From Hellea sp965224755 (GTDB taxonomy: Bacteria; Pseudomonadota; Alphaproteobacteria; Caulobacterales; Maricaulaceae), in NCBI GenBank assembly GCA_965224755.1, contig OZ245061.1, forward strand, positions 310,001-374,000: a stretch of DNA of 64,000 nucleotides, written 5' to 3'. Numbering within the stretch: position 1 is the stretch's first letter; every line of letters starts with the position of its first letter. The notes below the pieces were generated by a model. It was not told the DNA's origin and ran no database searches. It was given only the letters and a program-made list of their open reading frames with translations. Positions 48,877 to 57,394 of the stretch are shown here, piece by piece. Both the position numbers and the translations under genes were made by a program.

Positions 48877-49553
48877 CCCTCCGGCCTTTCCGTCTTGGGC
48901 TTAAACTTACATATCCCGCGCACTGCGCAATTATAGCATTTTGGTTTCCGCGCTACGCAGGTATAGCGGCCATGCAGGATTAGCCAGTGATGGGCGTGGA
49001 GGGCGAATTGGGGCGGGGTTACGCGCAGCAGACCCAATTCGACTTCTAATACGTCTTTGCCGGGGGCCATGCCGGTGCGGTTGGCGACCCGGAAAATATG
49101 AGTGTCGACGGCCATGGTGGGTTGGCCGAAGGCTTCGTTGAGCACGACATTGGCGGTTTTGCGCCCAACGCCGGGGAGCTTGATTAAGTCTTCGCGGTTA
49201 TCAGGGACTTGTGAGCCGAAATCGTCGATCAGCATCCGGCTGAGCTTAACCACATTGGCGGCTTTATTGCGGTACAGCCCTATCGTTTTGATATGATCGC
49301 GGACAGTGTCCTCGCCCAGCGCAGCCATTTTTTCCGGTGTATCGGCTTTGGCGAAGAGGGCGGTGGTGGCTTTGTTGACGCCGACATCGGTGGATTGGGC
49401 CGAGAGGGCGACGGCGACGACCAGCGTAAAGGGATTGGAATAATTCAGCTCTGTGCGCGGGGCGGGGTCGAGTGTTTGTAGGTGGCGATAAATATCGCCG
49501 ATTTGCGCCCTCGTTAATTTCGGGCGCGGGAGTTTTTTCTTTTTTACGGCCAT
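48837..49553 (-). CDS. nth: endonuclease III
   Basis: DNA glycosylase and AP lyase removing oxidised pyrimidines. HhH motif IKLPGVGRKTANVVLNEAFG with catalytic Lys (GRKTA), then AVDTHIFRVANRTGM with the catalytic Asp, and the [4Fe-4S] cluster C-x6-C-x2-C-x5-C at CVARKPKCYNCAVRGIC. 238 residues. The last 16 residues (RPEGPSRRPSMTGSSG) are encoded largely by a palindromic repeat and are not part of the family. The start shares one base with the stop of the upstream reductase gene. Confidence 0.96.
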   Translation of the reverse strand: MAVKKKKLPRPKLTRAQIGDIYRHLQTLDPAPRTELNYSNPFTLVVAVALSAQSTDVGVNKATTALFAKADTPEKMAALGEDTVRDHIKTIGLYRNKAANVVKLSRMLIDDFGSQVPDNREDLIKLPGVGRKTANVVLNEAFGQPTMAVDTHIFRVANRTGMAPGKDVLEVELGLLRVTPPQFALHAHHWLILHGRYTCVARKPKCYNCAVRGICKFKPKTERPEGPSRRPSMTGSSG

Positions 49554-50113
49554 TAGCCTTTTCGGGCGCTTTTTCGAGCAATGCGTTCGAGCATGGCGCC
49601 CAACATATTATTGGCAAAGCTGGAGGCGGGCTGGGCGATTAATTCGCCTTTGGCGTCAAAGGCGCTTGCTGCGCTGCCGCAGCCAACTTGCTGGGGCAGG
49701 ACTTCGCCGCCGAGGCGGGTGAAGATAAATTGCATTTGGCGCATACACATGATGCCGCTCATCGGGCCGGGCGAGCAAGAGGCGAGGCCCCAGACTGCGC
49801 CCTTAATATAATCCGTGCTCACCGTGCTGGTCCAGTCAATGGTGTTTTTGAGCAGCGGCGGCAGGCAGCCATTATATTCCGGCGAGGTGACAACAATGCC
49901 GTCAAAGCCTTTTAGCCGGGTGGTGAGCTTACGCACTGTCGCAGGCGTTTTCAGGTCGCCGTGATAAAGCGGCATGTCATATTTTGCCAGATCAATTTTA
50001 GACGTTTTCGCGCCCGCCGCCTTGAAGCGCTTTATCAGGGCCTTTTCCAATTTCTGATTGATTGAATCCTGGCGCAAGGAGGCGCAGATAAAGGCAATTT
50101 TTGGGGCGGTCAT
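49553..50113 (-). CDS. NADPH-dependent FMN reductase family protein
   Basis: 186 residues, flavodoxin fold. IAFICASLRQDSINQKLEKALI is the FMN-phosphate loop, YDMPLYHGDLKTPATV the following loop, and GIVVTSPEYNGCLPPLLKNTIDWTS the family signature (PEYNG). GLASCSPGPMSGIMCMRQM binds flavin. Probably a quinone, azo or chromate reductase; the substrate is unknown. One base overlap with nth. Confidence 0.92.
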   Translation of the reverse strand: MTAPKIAFICASLRQDSINQKLEKALIKRFKAAGAKTSKIDLAKYDMPLYHGDLKTPATVRKLTTRLKGFDGIVVTSPEYNGCLPPLLKNTIDWTSTVSTDYIKGAVWGLASCSPGPMSGIMCMRQMQFIFTRLGGEVLPQQVGCGSAASAFDAKGELIAQPASSFANNMLGAMLERIARKSARKG

Positions 50114-50190
50114 TCGAAATCCTGCAGGTTATATCTTGGCGAGGCTTATAGGGCTTATGCCGCCCGCTTCAAGATATTATCCCGTGTCTC

Positions 50191-52206
50191 TTATCTCGTG
50201 CCCCGCTTGGCCCATATCTCGTAATCGGCTTTGAGTTTGAGGTAACGCGGATGATTGCGCAGAGTATCCATCGCCGGGTCAACCCGGATAACCGGGAAAA
50301 TATGAGGCCCTGTCAGGCCGCGCATTTTATCAATATAGTCCATCGCCTTTTCGGCGTCGCCGGCGCGGGCAAAGGCTTCGGCGAGATAAGAAAGTTGAGT
50401 AAAGGACACCATGGCGTCATCAGTTTCAATTTTGGCATGATCCGCTGCGAGGCTGTGAAGCTCGTCCAAATCTCCGAGAAGTCCGGGAATGGTTACGGGC
50501 GAATAAGGCGCTTTGGCGCTCCAGTCGCGCGAAGGCGGATGGCCGGCAATGCGGGCTTTCAGCGCGGTGAGTTCAGCTTCGGCCTCTTGGGTCTTTCCGA
50601 TAATGAGAAGGCTTTTTATTTTGTAGATATTATAAAGTTCAGGGCTGGCTTCGGGCGCTCGGCCAGCCTCTGGCCAGCTCTTGAGGGTGGTTTCAATTTT
50701 TTCCGGGTCGCGGGTCAAAAGCGCATAGTCCATTTTCTGCTGCTGCAAAATCGTGCCTGTACCCGCCACTGCGTCATAGGCGCCGATGGCGTCGCCCTGT
50801 AGCTGCCTTATGGCGGCCGTGAAAGCTGCGCCTTGCAGCGAGTCCGGCTGCAGGGTTTTAGTTTTAGCAATCATCGTATTGGCGGCGTCAAACTCGCCGA
50901 TAAGCGTGTGGGTGAGGGCAAGTTCAGGGATGAGATAAAAAGACAAAGGATCAAGGCGGTGGGCTTTGGAGAGGCCGCGCGCCGCGTCATTAAACCGTCC
51001 CAGCCGCCGGGCGATAAAAGCTTTGCCGGCCAGAGCGTCAACATTATTGGGCGCGGCTTTTAAGGCGCGGTCAAAAATAGTGTCGGCTTTGCGAAAGTCG
51101 CGAAACCCCCAATAGTGATAAAAAGCCTCCGCCAGCAAAGTCTCCGGGCTTTCCGGGTCAAGGCTTTTGGCCCTGTCCAGATTGCTCAGCGCCGCGTCGC
51201 GGTAACTCGCATCGCGCCCGTTAAACCAATAGAGCGCCATCTGGGCATAGGCCTTACCGGCATAGGCCTGTGCGTAATTGGGGTCGGCGGCAATGGCCTT
51301 GTCATAGGCGGTGACGGATTTTCTAAGATCAGCAGCATTATTGCCATTGGGCCGGGCCAGCAATCTGCCCCGCATATAGGACTCGTAAGCAGCAAGATTT
51401 TGCGTCGGCTCGGCTTTTAATATGGTCTGGTCTTCGCCCGAAATAATGGTTTCCAGCGCCGCCGCAATGACCTGCGTAATCTCGGCTTGAATATCAAAAA
51501 TATTTTCAGTGGTCAGGGCGCGGTCATAATTTTCGGCCCAGAGGTGTTTGTCGTTTTTGCCGTCAATTAATTGCACCGAGATACGCACGCGGTCACCGGC
51601 GCGCTGCACTGCGCCTTCCAAAATAACGGCAACGCCAAGTTCGTTGGCGATATCGGGAATGCGTTTTTGCGTGTCGCGATAGCCCATGACAGAGGTGCGC
51701 GAAATCACTTCAAGCGCCGATATTTTCGACAGCCGGGAGAGCAGCTCATCATGAATGCCGTCGGCGAAAAAAGCGTCGCTTTGCTCGGCGCTGCGGTTGG
51801 AAAAGGGCAAGACAGCAACGGAGTGGTTATTGGCGAAGCTGGCGGTTTTGACTTTTGTGCCCGGCGCGACCCTGTCCGCTATCATCAACGCGCCGACCAA
51901 AAACAATCCGATAATAATGGCATATTCCAGCTTGCGCCCGGTCTTGGCAGCAATGCTTTCGCCTTTTGCAACCACTTCGGTGCGTTTAAACCCGTCCGGG
52001 GTAAGTTCAAACGCCCAAGCCAGAAGAACAGCGACCGGAAAGCCAAGCATCATCAGCGACATAAATAGCGCGTCAAACCAGTCGGGCAGGTTCATCACGC
52101 TTTCAAGCGTAAAGGCGGTTTGAACAAGGAACCACGCACCGACAAGATAGGTCGCCGCAACGCGAAACACGTTTCGCCTTCGCATTTCTGTGAAGAATTT
52201 TACCAT
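50191..52206 (-). CDS. TolB-N / TPR membrane protein
   Basis: 671 residues. Three hydrophobic segments in the first 120 residues (VAATYLVGAWFLVQTAF, ALFMSLMMLGFPVAVLLAWAF and AIIIGLFLVGALMIAD). Then a TolB-like amino-terminal domain (SVAVLPFSNRSAEQSDAFFADGIHDELLSRLSKI ... LEGAVQRAGDRVRISVQLIDG), then tetratricopeptide repeats from about 290 to the end. This layout is common in marine alphaproteobacteria and in proteins fused to adenylate cyclase or CadC-type HTH domains; here no such effector domain is present. Role unknown; possibly envelope sensing or scaffold. Confidence 0.85.
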   Translation of the reverse strand: MVKFFTEMRRRNVFRVAATYLVGAWFLVQTAFTLESVMNLPDWFDALFMSLMMLGFPVAVLLAWAFELTPDGFKRTEVVAKGESIAAKTGRKLEYAIIIGLFLVGALMIADRVAPGTKVKTASFANNHSVAVLPFSNRSAEQSDAFFADGIHDELLSRLSKISALEVISRTSVMGYRDTQKRIPDIANELGVAVILEGAVQRAGDRVRISVQLIDGKNDKHLWAENYDRALTTENIFDIQAEITQVIAAALETIISGEDQTILKAEPTQNLAAYESYMRGRLLARPNGNNAADLRKSVTAYDKAIAADPNYAQAYAGKAYAQMALYWFNGRDASYRDAALSNLDRAKSLDPESPETLLAEAFYHYWGFRDFRKADTIFDRALKAAPNNVDALAGKAFIARRLGRFNDAARGLSKAHRLDPLSFYLIPELALTHTLIGEFDAANTMIAKTKTLQPDSLQGAAFTAAIRQLQGDAIGAYDAVAGTGTILQQQKMDYALLTRDPEKIETTLKSWPEAGRAPEASPELYNIYKIKSLLIIGKTQEAEAELTALKARIAGHPPSRDWSAKAPYSPVTIPGLLGDLDELHSLAADHAKIETDDAMVSFTQLSYLAEAFARAGDAEKAMDYIDKMRGLTGPHIFPVIRVDPAMDTLRNHPRYLKLKADYEIWAKRGTR

Positions 52207-52319
52207 TACCCTGTCATTGCGCCTTAACTGGTTTAGCCTAGGGTATCATGTATTTACGGGCCTGTCTAAGACTGAAAAGATATCTTGCGCCATCGGTAAA
52301 ATGTTATTAAATTACAAAA

Positions 52320-52799
52320 ATGCAAAAGTTTGACGGTATATCAGTTTTATGGGCGGCGGCATTATTGGCGTTGATCGGGATATTTTACGCGGGCCGGGCT
52401 TTGATCGGCTACCGTAATGTTGCCCGTGACGCGGAGGCCGATTTTGATTACAGGCAGCCGCAAGGCATGATTGACGCCCGCCTTTCGAAAGGCGGCTATA
52501 TCAGGGCCTATAGACGCTCACACAATCCGCGCAGCTCCGCCTATATTGCCGGGACGATTGCGGCGATCCTTCTCCTGACATGGCCGGCTATGGGGGGGGT
52601 CGGCTTTGCGCTGGAACAGCTCTACCACTATACGGGGCGCTCCCGCGTTTTTGAGCCGGGGTTTCTGGTGTGGCAGTTTATGATCTTTTTTTCGATGATC
52701 GCGGTCTGGGTGACAATAGTGTCTATCGGCGCGCGCCGTTTTTACCGCTTCGCGCCCGCAAGTTTCCGCGACGAAATGATCAAAGAAATGGATACTTGA
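52320..52799 (+). CDS. membrane protein of unknown function
   Basis: 159 residues with three hydrophobic segments (about 10-30, 76-98 and 113-138) and a basic loop GYIRAYRRSHNPRSS. No family recognised. Separated from the divergent TPR gene by 113 bp and followed by an inverted-repeat element. Confidence 0.6.
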   Translation: MQKFDGISVLWAAALLALIGIFYAGRALIGYRNVARDAEADFDYRQPQGMIDARLSKGGYIRAYRRSHNPRSSAYIAGTIAAILLLTWPAMGGVGFALEQLYHYTGRSRVFEPGFLVWQFMIFFSMIAVWVTIVSIGARRFYRFAPASFRDEMIKEMDT

Positions 52800-52818
52800 T
52801 CTCTGGAAGGCGGTTTTC

Positions 52819-52926
52819 CGTGTTCCCGGAAATTGTGAAACAAATATCCGGGACCTCTCCGTTGTTCATTCACCGTATTTCAACGCAGGGAGATCCCGGC
52901 TCGCGCCTACGGCGCGTCCGGGAACA
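52819..52926. repeat. intergenic repeat with terminal inverted repeats (GTGTTCCCGG type)
   Basis: GTGTTCCCGG at the left end and CCGGGAACAC at the right end are perfect inverse copies. The right half contains a further stem (GCGCC-tac-GGCGC) within CCCGG...CCGGG. Same layout and size as the element at 16606-16715, so probably the same family with a different sequence type. Confidence 0.6.
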
Positions 52927-52940
52927 CGAAGAGAGGTGAG

Positions 52941-53627
52941 CTAGGGCGGCCCTTCCGGCTTATCCCGCATTGAAAATAATATTTTCAAATTCAGCGCCAA
53001 TAGTCCCAGCGACAAAACCAGCCAGACATACATCCAGCCTCGTGCAGGCAAAATACCGACCGTATTCTCATAGGCTTTCAGGTCGGATTGCGGGCCGACG
53101 GTGATGTCTTGCAGGATGTAAATGACGCTGATGAGGCCGAGCGCGATAAGGGCGTCGCGGGCGAAGCGGGTTTTGAAGGTCAGCCAAAACAGCGCGGCGG
53201 CGAATATCGCCAAGATGAAGGTCGTGAAAATAGAGCTAAACCAGTAAAACCCTGTGACTGCCATGGCGATAATGACGAGCGCCATCATCGGCTTAACTAA
53301 TTTCTGCGATTTCACGCCGATGAGAAATAACAGGTTTCCAAAAAAGGCGCTGCCAAGATAGCCGCTCATCAGGATAATGGCGGGGCTACCATTCATAGAC
53401 ACTGTCCGCCCGCTGCCATTGGGGTAAATCTCGACATCCGTCACCCAGCCGCCGGAAATAACGGTGCCGATAGCGTGGCCGAATTCGTGCAGGAAGGTGA
53501 CAAAAATCCGAACGGGATAAAGCAGTTTCCACCCCCATATTCCGCCAAAATATGTCAAGCCGAGATAGGCCGCCGTGATGAGAAGAATACGAAAAAACAA
53601 GCCGTGCTTCATAGCTCCGTGCTTCAT
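52941..53627 (-). CDS. M50-like membrane metalloprotease
   Basis: 228 residues, about six hydrophobic segments. FLHEFGHAIGTVISGG contains the zinc-binding HExxH (His47, Glu48, His51). The fold and length match the M50B-like peptidase (DUF) group, not full RseP, and no PDZ domain is present. The first codons are a tandem duplication (ATGAAGCACGG repeated 15 bp apart), so two start codons are equally good. Two bp downstream of dapB on the same strand. Confidence 0.82.
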   Translation of the reverse strand: MKHGAMKHGLFFRILLITAAYLGLTYFGGIWGWKLLYPVRIFVTFLHEFGHAIGTVISGGWVTDVEIYPNGSGRTVSMNGSPAIILMSGYLGSAFFGNLLFLIGVKSQKLVKPMMALVIIAMAVTGFYWFSSIFTTFILAIFAAALFWLTFKTRFARDALIALGLISVIYILQDITVGPQSDLKAYENTVGILPARGWMYVWLVLSLGLLALNLKILFSMRDKPEGPP

Positions 53628-53629
53628 AA

Positions 53630-54442
53630 CTAAAGTCCGAGCACATCTTTCATTGTATAAAGGCCTTTGGGCTTGTCTGCCGCCCAGAGCGCCGCCGTCA
53701 CCGCGCCGGCGGCGAAAACGCTGCGGTCAAAAGCCTCGTGGCTCAGCGTGAGCATTTCAAGCTCGCCGGCGATGCGGACTTCATGCGCGCCGATGAGGCC
53801 GCCGCCTCGGAGCGCGGCAAATCCGATTTGGCCTTCGCGGCGAGGCTCGCTCCGGCCTTGGCGGGAGAGGATTTGAGTCGCCTTCAAGCTCGCGCCGCGC
53901 CCCTTGGCCGCCGCTTCGCCTAGCATTAATGCCGTGCCGCTGGGCGCATCGGTTTTATGCTTATGGTGCATGTCGAGAATTTCAATATCCCAACCTGTTC
54001 TGAGCTTGCTCGCCGCCAGCTCAACCAGAGTTTCGAGCATGTTTATGCCGAGCGAAAAGTTTCCCGACTTTAAAAGCGTGATATTATTGGCGGCGGTCAG
54101 CAGGGCTTTTTCTTCGGTTTCGCTATAGCCTGTCGTGCCGGTGACAAATGTATGGCAGCGCGCATTGTACATGGCGAGGGCGGCGTCAATTGCGGCTTTG
54201 GGCGAGGAGAAATCAATCAACACATCACAGGCTTCGAGGGCGGCCTGAATGTCGGAAGTCAGGAGAATGCCGCACTGTTTAAACCCGGCGCTTTCGGCGG
54301 CGTCTTGCCCGACATTTGGCGAGCTTGGAACTGTCAGCGCGGCGGCTAATTGCGCGCGCGGCTGGGCCTCCAGCGCCCGAATAATTTCGCGGCCCATCCG
54401 GCCCTCTGCGCCCAAAACGCCAATGTCTAATATTTTGCTCAT
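53630..54442 (-). CDS. dapB: 4-hydroxy-tetrahydrodipicolinate reductase
   Basis: Makes tetrahydrodipicolinate for lysine and DAP. Nucleotide-binding GVLGAEGRMGREIIRAL, then TFVTGTTGYSETE, the LLKSGNFSLGINML segment, and the catalytic MHHKHKTDAPSGTALMLGE with its His-His-Lys. 270 residues. Followed at once by the M50 gene. Confidence 0.96.
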   Translation of the reverse strand: MSKILDIGVLGAEGRMGREIIRALEAQPRAQLAAALTVPSSPNVGQDAAESAGFKQCGILLTSDIQAALEACDVLIDFSSPKAAIDAALAMYNARCHTFVTGTTGYSETEEKALLTAANNITLLKSGNFSLGINMLETLVELAASKLRTGWDIEILDMHHKHKTDAPSGTALMLGEAAAKGRGASLKATQILSRQGRSEPRREGQIGFAALRGGGLIGAHEVRIAGELEMLTLSHEAFDRSVFAAGAVTAALWAADKPKGLYTMKDVLGL

Positions 54443-54490
54443 AGCGCATATGTATCGGGGTCTTTTTTCGGGTGCAATTTAATTATAGAG

Positions 54491-55072
54491 ATGGGTATGC
54501 GTATTTTTATTTGCCTGTTTTTCATATTTATCTCTGCGCCCGCAGCTTTCGCGGGTGAGGCGTTAGTTGAGGCCGCGCAGAACCGGCTTAAAGCCTCGGT
54601 GCAATATGACGGGAGCTATGTAAAGCTGGCTTATCCGGGCGGAGATGTCGCCCCCGATAAAGGCGTTTGCACAGATGTCATTATCCGAAGCTACCGCGCC
54701 GCCTTTGGCTTTGATTTTCAAAAAGCGGTGCATGAAGACATGAAAGCCAATTTTTCCGCCTATCCGAAAATTTGGGGCTTGAAACGCCCCGATAAAAATA
54801 TCGATCACCGCCGCGTGCCTAATCTGGAAGCCTACCTAAAACGCCAAGGAGTAAGCCTTGGCAAGAGCAGCAACAAAGCTGATTTCAAGCCGGGTGATTT
54901 GGTAACGTGGCGATTGCCCGGAAACCTACCCCATATCGGGATTGTGTCGGGTAAAACATCGCGGGGCGGCACGCCTCTAATCATTCATAATATCGGCGCA
55001 GGCCCGCAAGAGGACAATATTCTCTTTGCCTATCCAATGCAGGGCCATTTCCGCTTTGCGCCGCCGATATAG
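54491..55072 (+). CDS. DUF1287 family exported protein
   Basis: 193 residues. Signal peptide cleaved after AAFA (about residue 21). LVEAAQNRLKASVQYDGSYVKLAYPGGDVAPDKGVCTDVIIRSYR carries a conserved Cys, then DHRRVPNLEAYLKRQG, and DFKPGDLVTWRLPGNLPHIGIVS and IHNIGAGPQEDN carry conserved His residues. This Cys/His layout is like the NlpC/P60 and YiiX cysteine-hydrolase folds, so a murein or peptide hydrolase is inferred. A second in-frame ATG lies at 54497. A doublet of palindromic elements follows. Confidence 0.85.
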   Translation: MGMRIFICLFFIFISAPAAFAGEALVEAAQNRLKASVQYDGSYVKLAYPGGDVAPDKGVCTDVIIRSYRAAFGFDFQKAVHEDMKANFSAYPKIWGLKRPDKNIDHRRVPNLEAYLKRQGVSLGKSSNKADFKPGDLVTWRLPGNLPHIGIVSGKTSRGGTPLIIHNIGAGPQEDNILFAYPMQGHFRFAPPI

Positions 55073-55108
55073 TTTCAGATTAAGCCTCTAGGTATGTTTT
55101 GTTATCCC

Positions 55109-55151
55109 GCCCTTCGAGACGCCAGTCTATGACTGGCTCCTCAGGGTGAGG
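55109..55151 (-). repeat. palindromic element copy A8
   Basis: CCTTCGAGAC, stem GCCAGTC-tat-GACTGGC (perfect), TCCTCAGGGTGAGG. Left half of a doublet with A9; spacer 25 bp. Confidence 0.9.
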
Positions 55152-55176
55152 GTGGTGGTTAAGTTTTTAGGTTCCC

Positions 55177-55217
55177 CCTCATCCTGAGGAGCCGCCAAAG
55201 GCGGCGTCTCGAAGGAC
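55177..55217 (+). repeat. palindromic element copy A9
   Basis: CCTCATCCTGAGGA, stem GCCGCC-aaa-GGCGGC (perfect), GTCTCGAAGGAC. Right half of the doublet with A8. Confidence 0.9.
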
Positions 55218-55287
55218 GTATATGACAGGGTTGGTTAGGCCAATTCTTAAGGGTGACAGCTCTATTATAATCCCGTAACACCGCGAT

Positions 55288-56754
55288 ATGGAAACTTATG
55301 GTCTGATCTCGCTTCTTCCCCCTGTTATTGCTATCGGCCTTGCGCTGTGGACGCGGCAGGTCTTTTTATCCTTGCTGGTCGGCATTTGGATTGGCTTTGT
55401 TATTCTTGCGGGCGGCAATCCGCTGACGGGGACGTTCGAGACAATTAACGGCCTTGTTGCGGTCTTTACCGATGCGGGTAATACGCGAATTATTATTTTC
55501 ACACTGGTGGTCGGGGCGCTGATTGCGCTGATCCAGCGCTCGGGCGGGGTGCAGGGCTTTATCAACCGGCTTTTGAGCTGGCTTGAAAAATCATCGACCA
55601 AAGCGGGCAGTCGCGGCCAGCGCAAGATGGTGGAACTCATGGCGGTAGGCACAGGGCTGCTGATATTTATCGAGAGTAATATTTCTATTTTGACGGTGGG
55701 AACGCTCTACCGCCCCGTCTTTGACAAGCTGAAAATCCCGCGCGAAAAGCTGGCTTATATCGCGGACGGCACCTCCTCGCCCTCTTGTATTTTATTGCCG
55801 TTTAATGCTTGGGGGGCATTTATCACGGGATTGCTGATGGCGCAGGGCATGGACAACCCCTTTGGCGAATTGCTCAAAGCGACATTATATAATTTCTACC
55901 CGATGCTCGTGATCGCAACCCTGTTTTTTGTTATCCTGTCGGGCCGCGATGTCGGCGAGATGAAAACCGCCGAGATACGCGCGCGCGATACGGGCGCTTT
56001 GATACGCGAGGGCGCCGTGCCGATGATGAGCGAAGAGGCCTCCGCCGTTGCCATGAAAGAGGGCATCACGCCGCGCGCGCGCAATATGATTATCCCGATT
56101 GGAGCGATGGTGCTACTGATGCCGACCTTCCTGATTATGACAGGCTGGGCAGATGGCGGCGGGAGTTGGTTTAAAGCCCTGCAATCCGGCTCCGGGTCCA
56201 AATCCGTGCTCTATGCCACCAGCTTTGCCAGCGCTCTGGCGATGGTGATGTATAAGCTGACAGGTAAATTAGGCATTCGCGAAAGCTTTGATCTCTCGCT
56301 CAAAGGCATGTCGGGCATGGTGCCGTTGGCTATTTTAATGGTGCTGGCTTTTGCCATTGGTAGCCTGTGCCGCGAGCTTGGCACGGGCACCTATGTTGCG
56401 GAAACCGCTAAGCAATTTATCAGCCCGGGCTTGGTGCCGGCGCTTATCTTCCTCGTCGCCTGTTTCATTGCGTTTTCCACTGGGACAAGCTGGGGCACTT
56501 TCGCCATCATGATCGCCATCGCCGTGCCGCTGGCCCAAGGCATGGACACAAATGTCAGCCTCGCCATAGCAGCGGCCCTCGGCGGCGGCGTCTTTGGCGA
56601 TCATTGCAGCCCAACTTCGGACACCTCAATCATAACGTCAATGGCCACAGCCAATGACCATATCGACCACGTCAGGACGCAGTTACCCTATGCATTAATC
56701 GGCGGCGCAATAACGGTAGCGCTATATTTAGTGCTCGGCTTCGCGGGTGTTTAA
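55288..56754 (+). CDS. NhaC-type Na+/H+ antiporter family transporter
   Basis: 488 residues, 11-13 hydrophobic segments. FSTGTSWGTFAIMIAIAVPLA and AAALGGGVFGDHCSPTSDTSIITSMAT are the family signatures (GDHxSPxSDT). FIESNISILTVGTLYRPVFDKLKIPREKLAYIADGTSSP is the paired inverted half. Related members exchange Na+ for H+ or malate/lactate; the exact substrate is not visible. The last 8 bp overlap the start of a lipoprotein gene. Confidence 0.9.
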   Translation: METYGLISLLPPVIAIGLALWTRQVFLSLLVGIWIGFVILAGGNPLTGTFETINGLVAVFTDAGNTRIIIFTLVVGALIALIQRSGGVQGFINRLLSWLEKSSTKAGSRGQRKMVELMAVGTGLLIFIESNISILTVGTLYRPVFDKLKIPREKLAYIADGTSSPSCILLPFNAWGAFITGLLMAQGMDNPFGELLKATLYNFYPMLVIATLFFVILSGRDVGEMKTAEIRARDTGALIREGAVPMMSEEASAVAMKEGITPRARNMIIPIGAMVLLMPTFLIMTGWADGGGSWFKALQSGSGSKSVLYATSFASALAMVMYKLTGKLGIRESFDLSLKGMSGMVPLAILMVLAFAIGSLCRELGTGTYVAETAKQFISPGLVPALIFLVACFIAFSTGTSWGTFAIMIAIAVPLAQGMDTNVSLAIAAALGGGVFGDHCSPTSDTSIITSMATANDHIDHVRTQLPYALIGGAITVALYLVLGFAGV

Positions 56755-57391
56755 ATATTTAATTGCGGCGATCCTAGTTTTAGCGGGGTGCGAGGCAAAA
56801 GATACGGCTCCGGCGCGCGTCGTGACAATGCCTGAATCCAGTTCAACTTTTGCCAAGCTTGGCCACCAAAAAAATTGTGAATGGAAAAAGAAGTCCCTTT
56901 CTGTTTTTGGCCAGAAAAACCAACGACTGTCTTTTGATTTCACATCATGCGGCGACAAAGCCCGCATCAAGACATGGCTGAAAGACGGTAATACAGTAAT
57001 GCTTAAAGCGCGGGGCGACCTGACATTCATATATCCTCTCATTACGGTCGAGAAGTTAGGGCCCGCAACGCCGGAAGATTTTCTCAAGCGCAAAATACCA
57101 CAGGATGGATTTAACTCAGGTCTCTGCGACATTATTGAAGCGGAGCCGCATATCTGGCTCATAGTTTCGAGATGGATGCCCGGCCCCGAAAAAAGACAAG
57201 ACTGGAATTCTGATGCGAACCCTCGCGGTAAATTTCCGTCACAAGAAGCGGAAAATGCATTTCTTGATCACCCGCCCGAATATGGCATGGGAGATGTTTA
57301 TGTGATTAAGGAAGGTATCGTTTTCACGATCGGTAATTTGGCAGGTTTGAATGTTAAGGTAAACAGCATCATTTATGAAAGCAGAGGCTAG
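56747..57391 (+). CDS. hypothetical lipoprotein
   Basis: 214 residues. GTG start inside the end of the antiporter gene. The signal sequence ends LVLAGC (Cys15). The mature part has no recognised family and contains Trp-rich patches (IWLIVSRWMPGPEKRQDWN). It is three bp before the avidin-like gene, so the antiporter, this gene and the avidin-like gene probably form one transcript. Confidence 0.75.
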   Translation: MFKYLIAAILVLAGCEAKDTAPARVVTMPESSSTFAKLGHQKNCEWKKKSLSVFGQKNQRLSFDFTSCGDKARIKTWLKDGNTVMLKARGDLTFIYPLITVEKLGPATPEDFLKRKIPQDGFNSGLCDIIEAEPHIWLIVSRWMPGPEKRQDWNSDANPRGKFPSQEAENAFLDHPPEYGMGDVYVIKEGIVFTIGNLAGLNVKVNSIIYESRG

Positions 57392-57394
57392 GCC

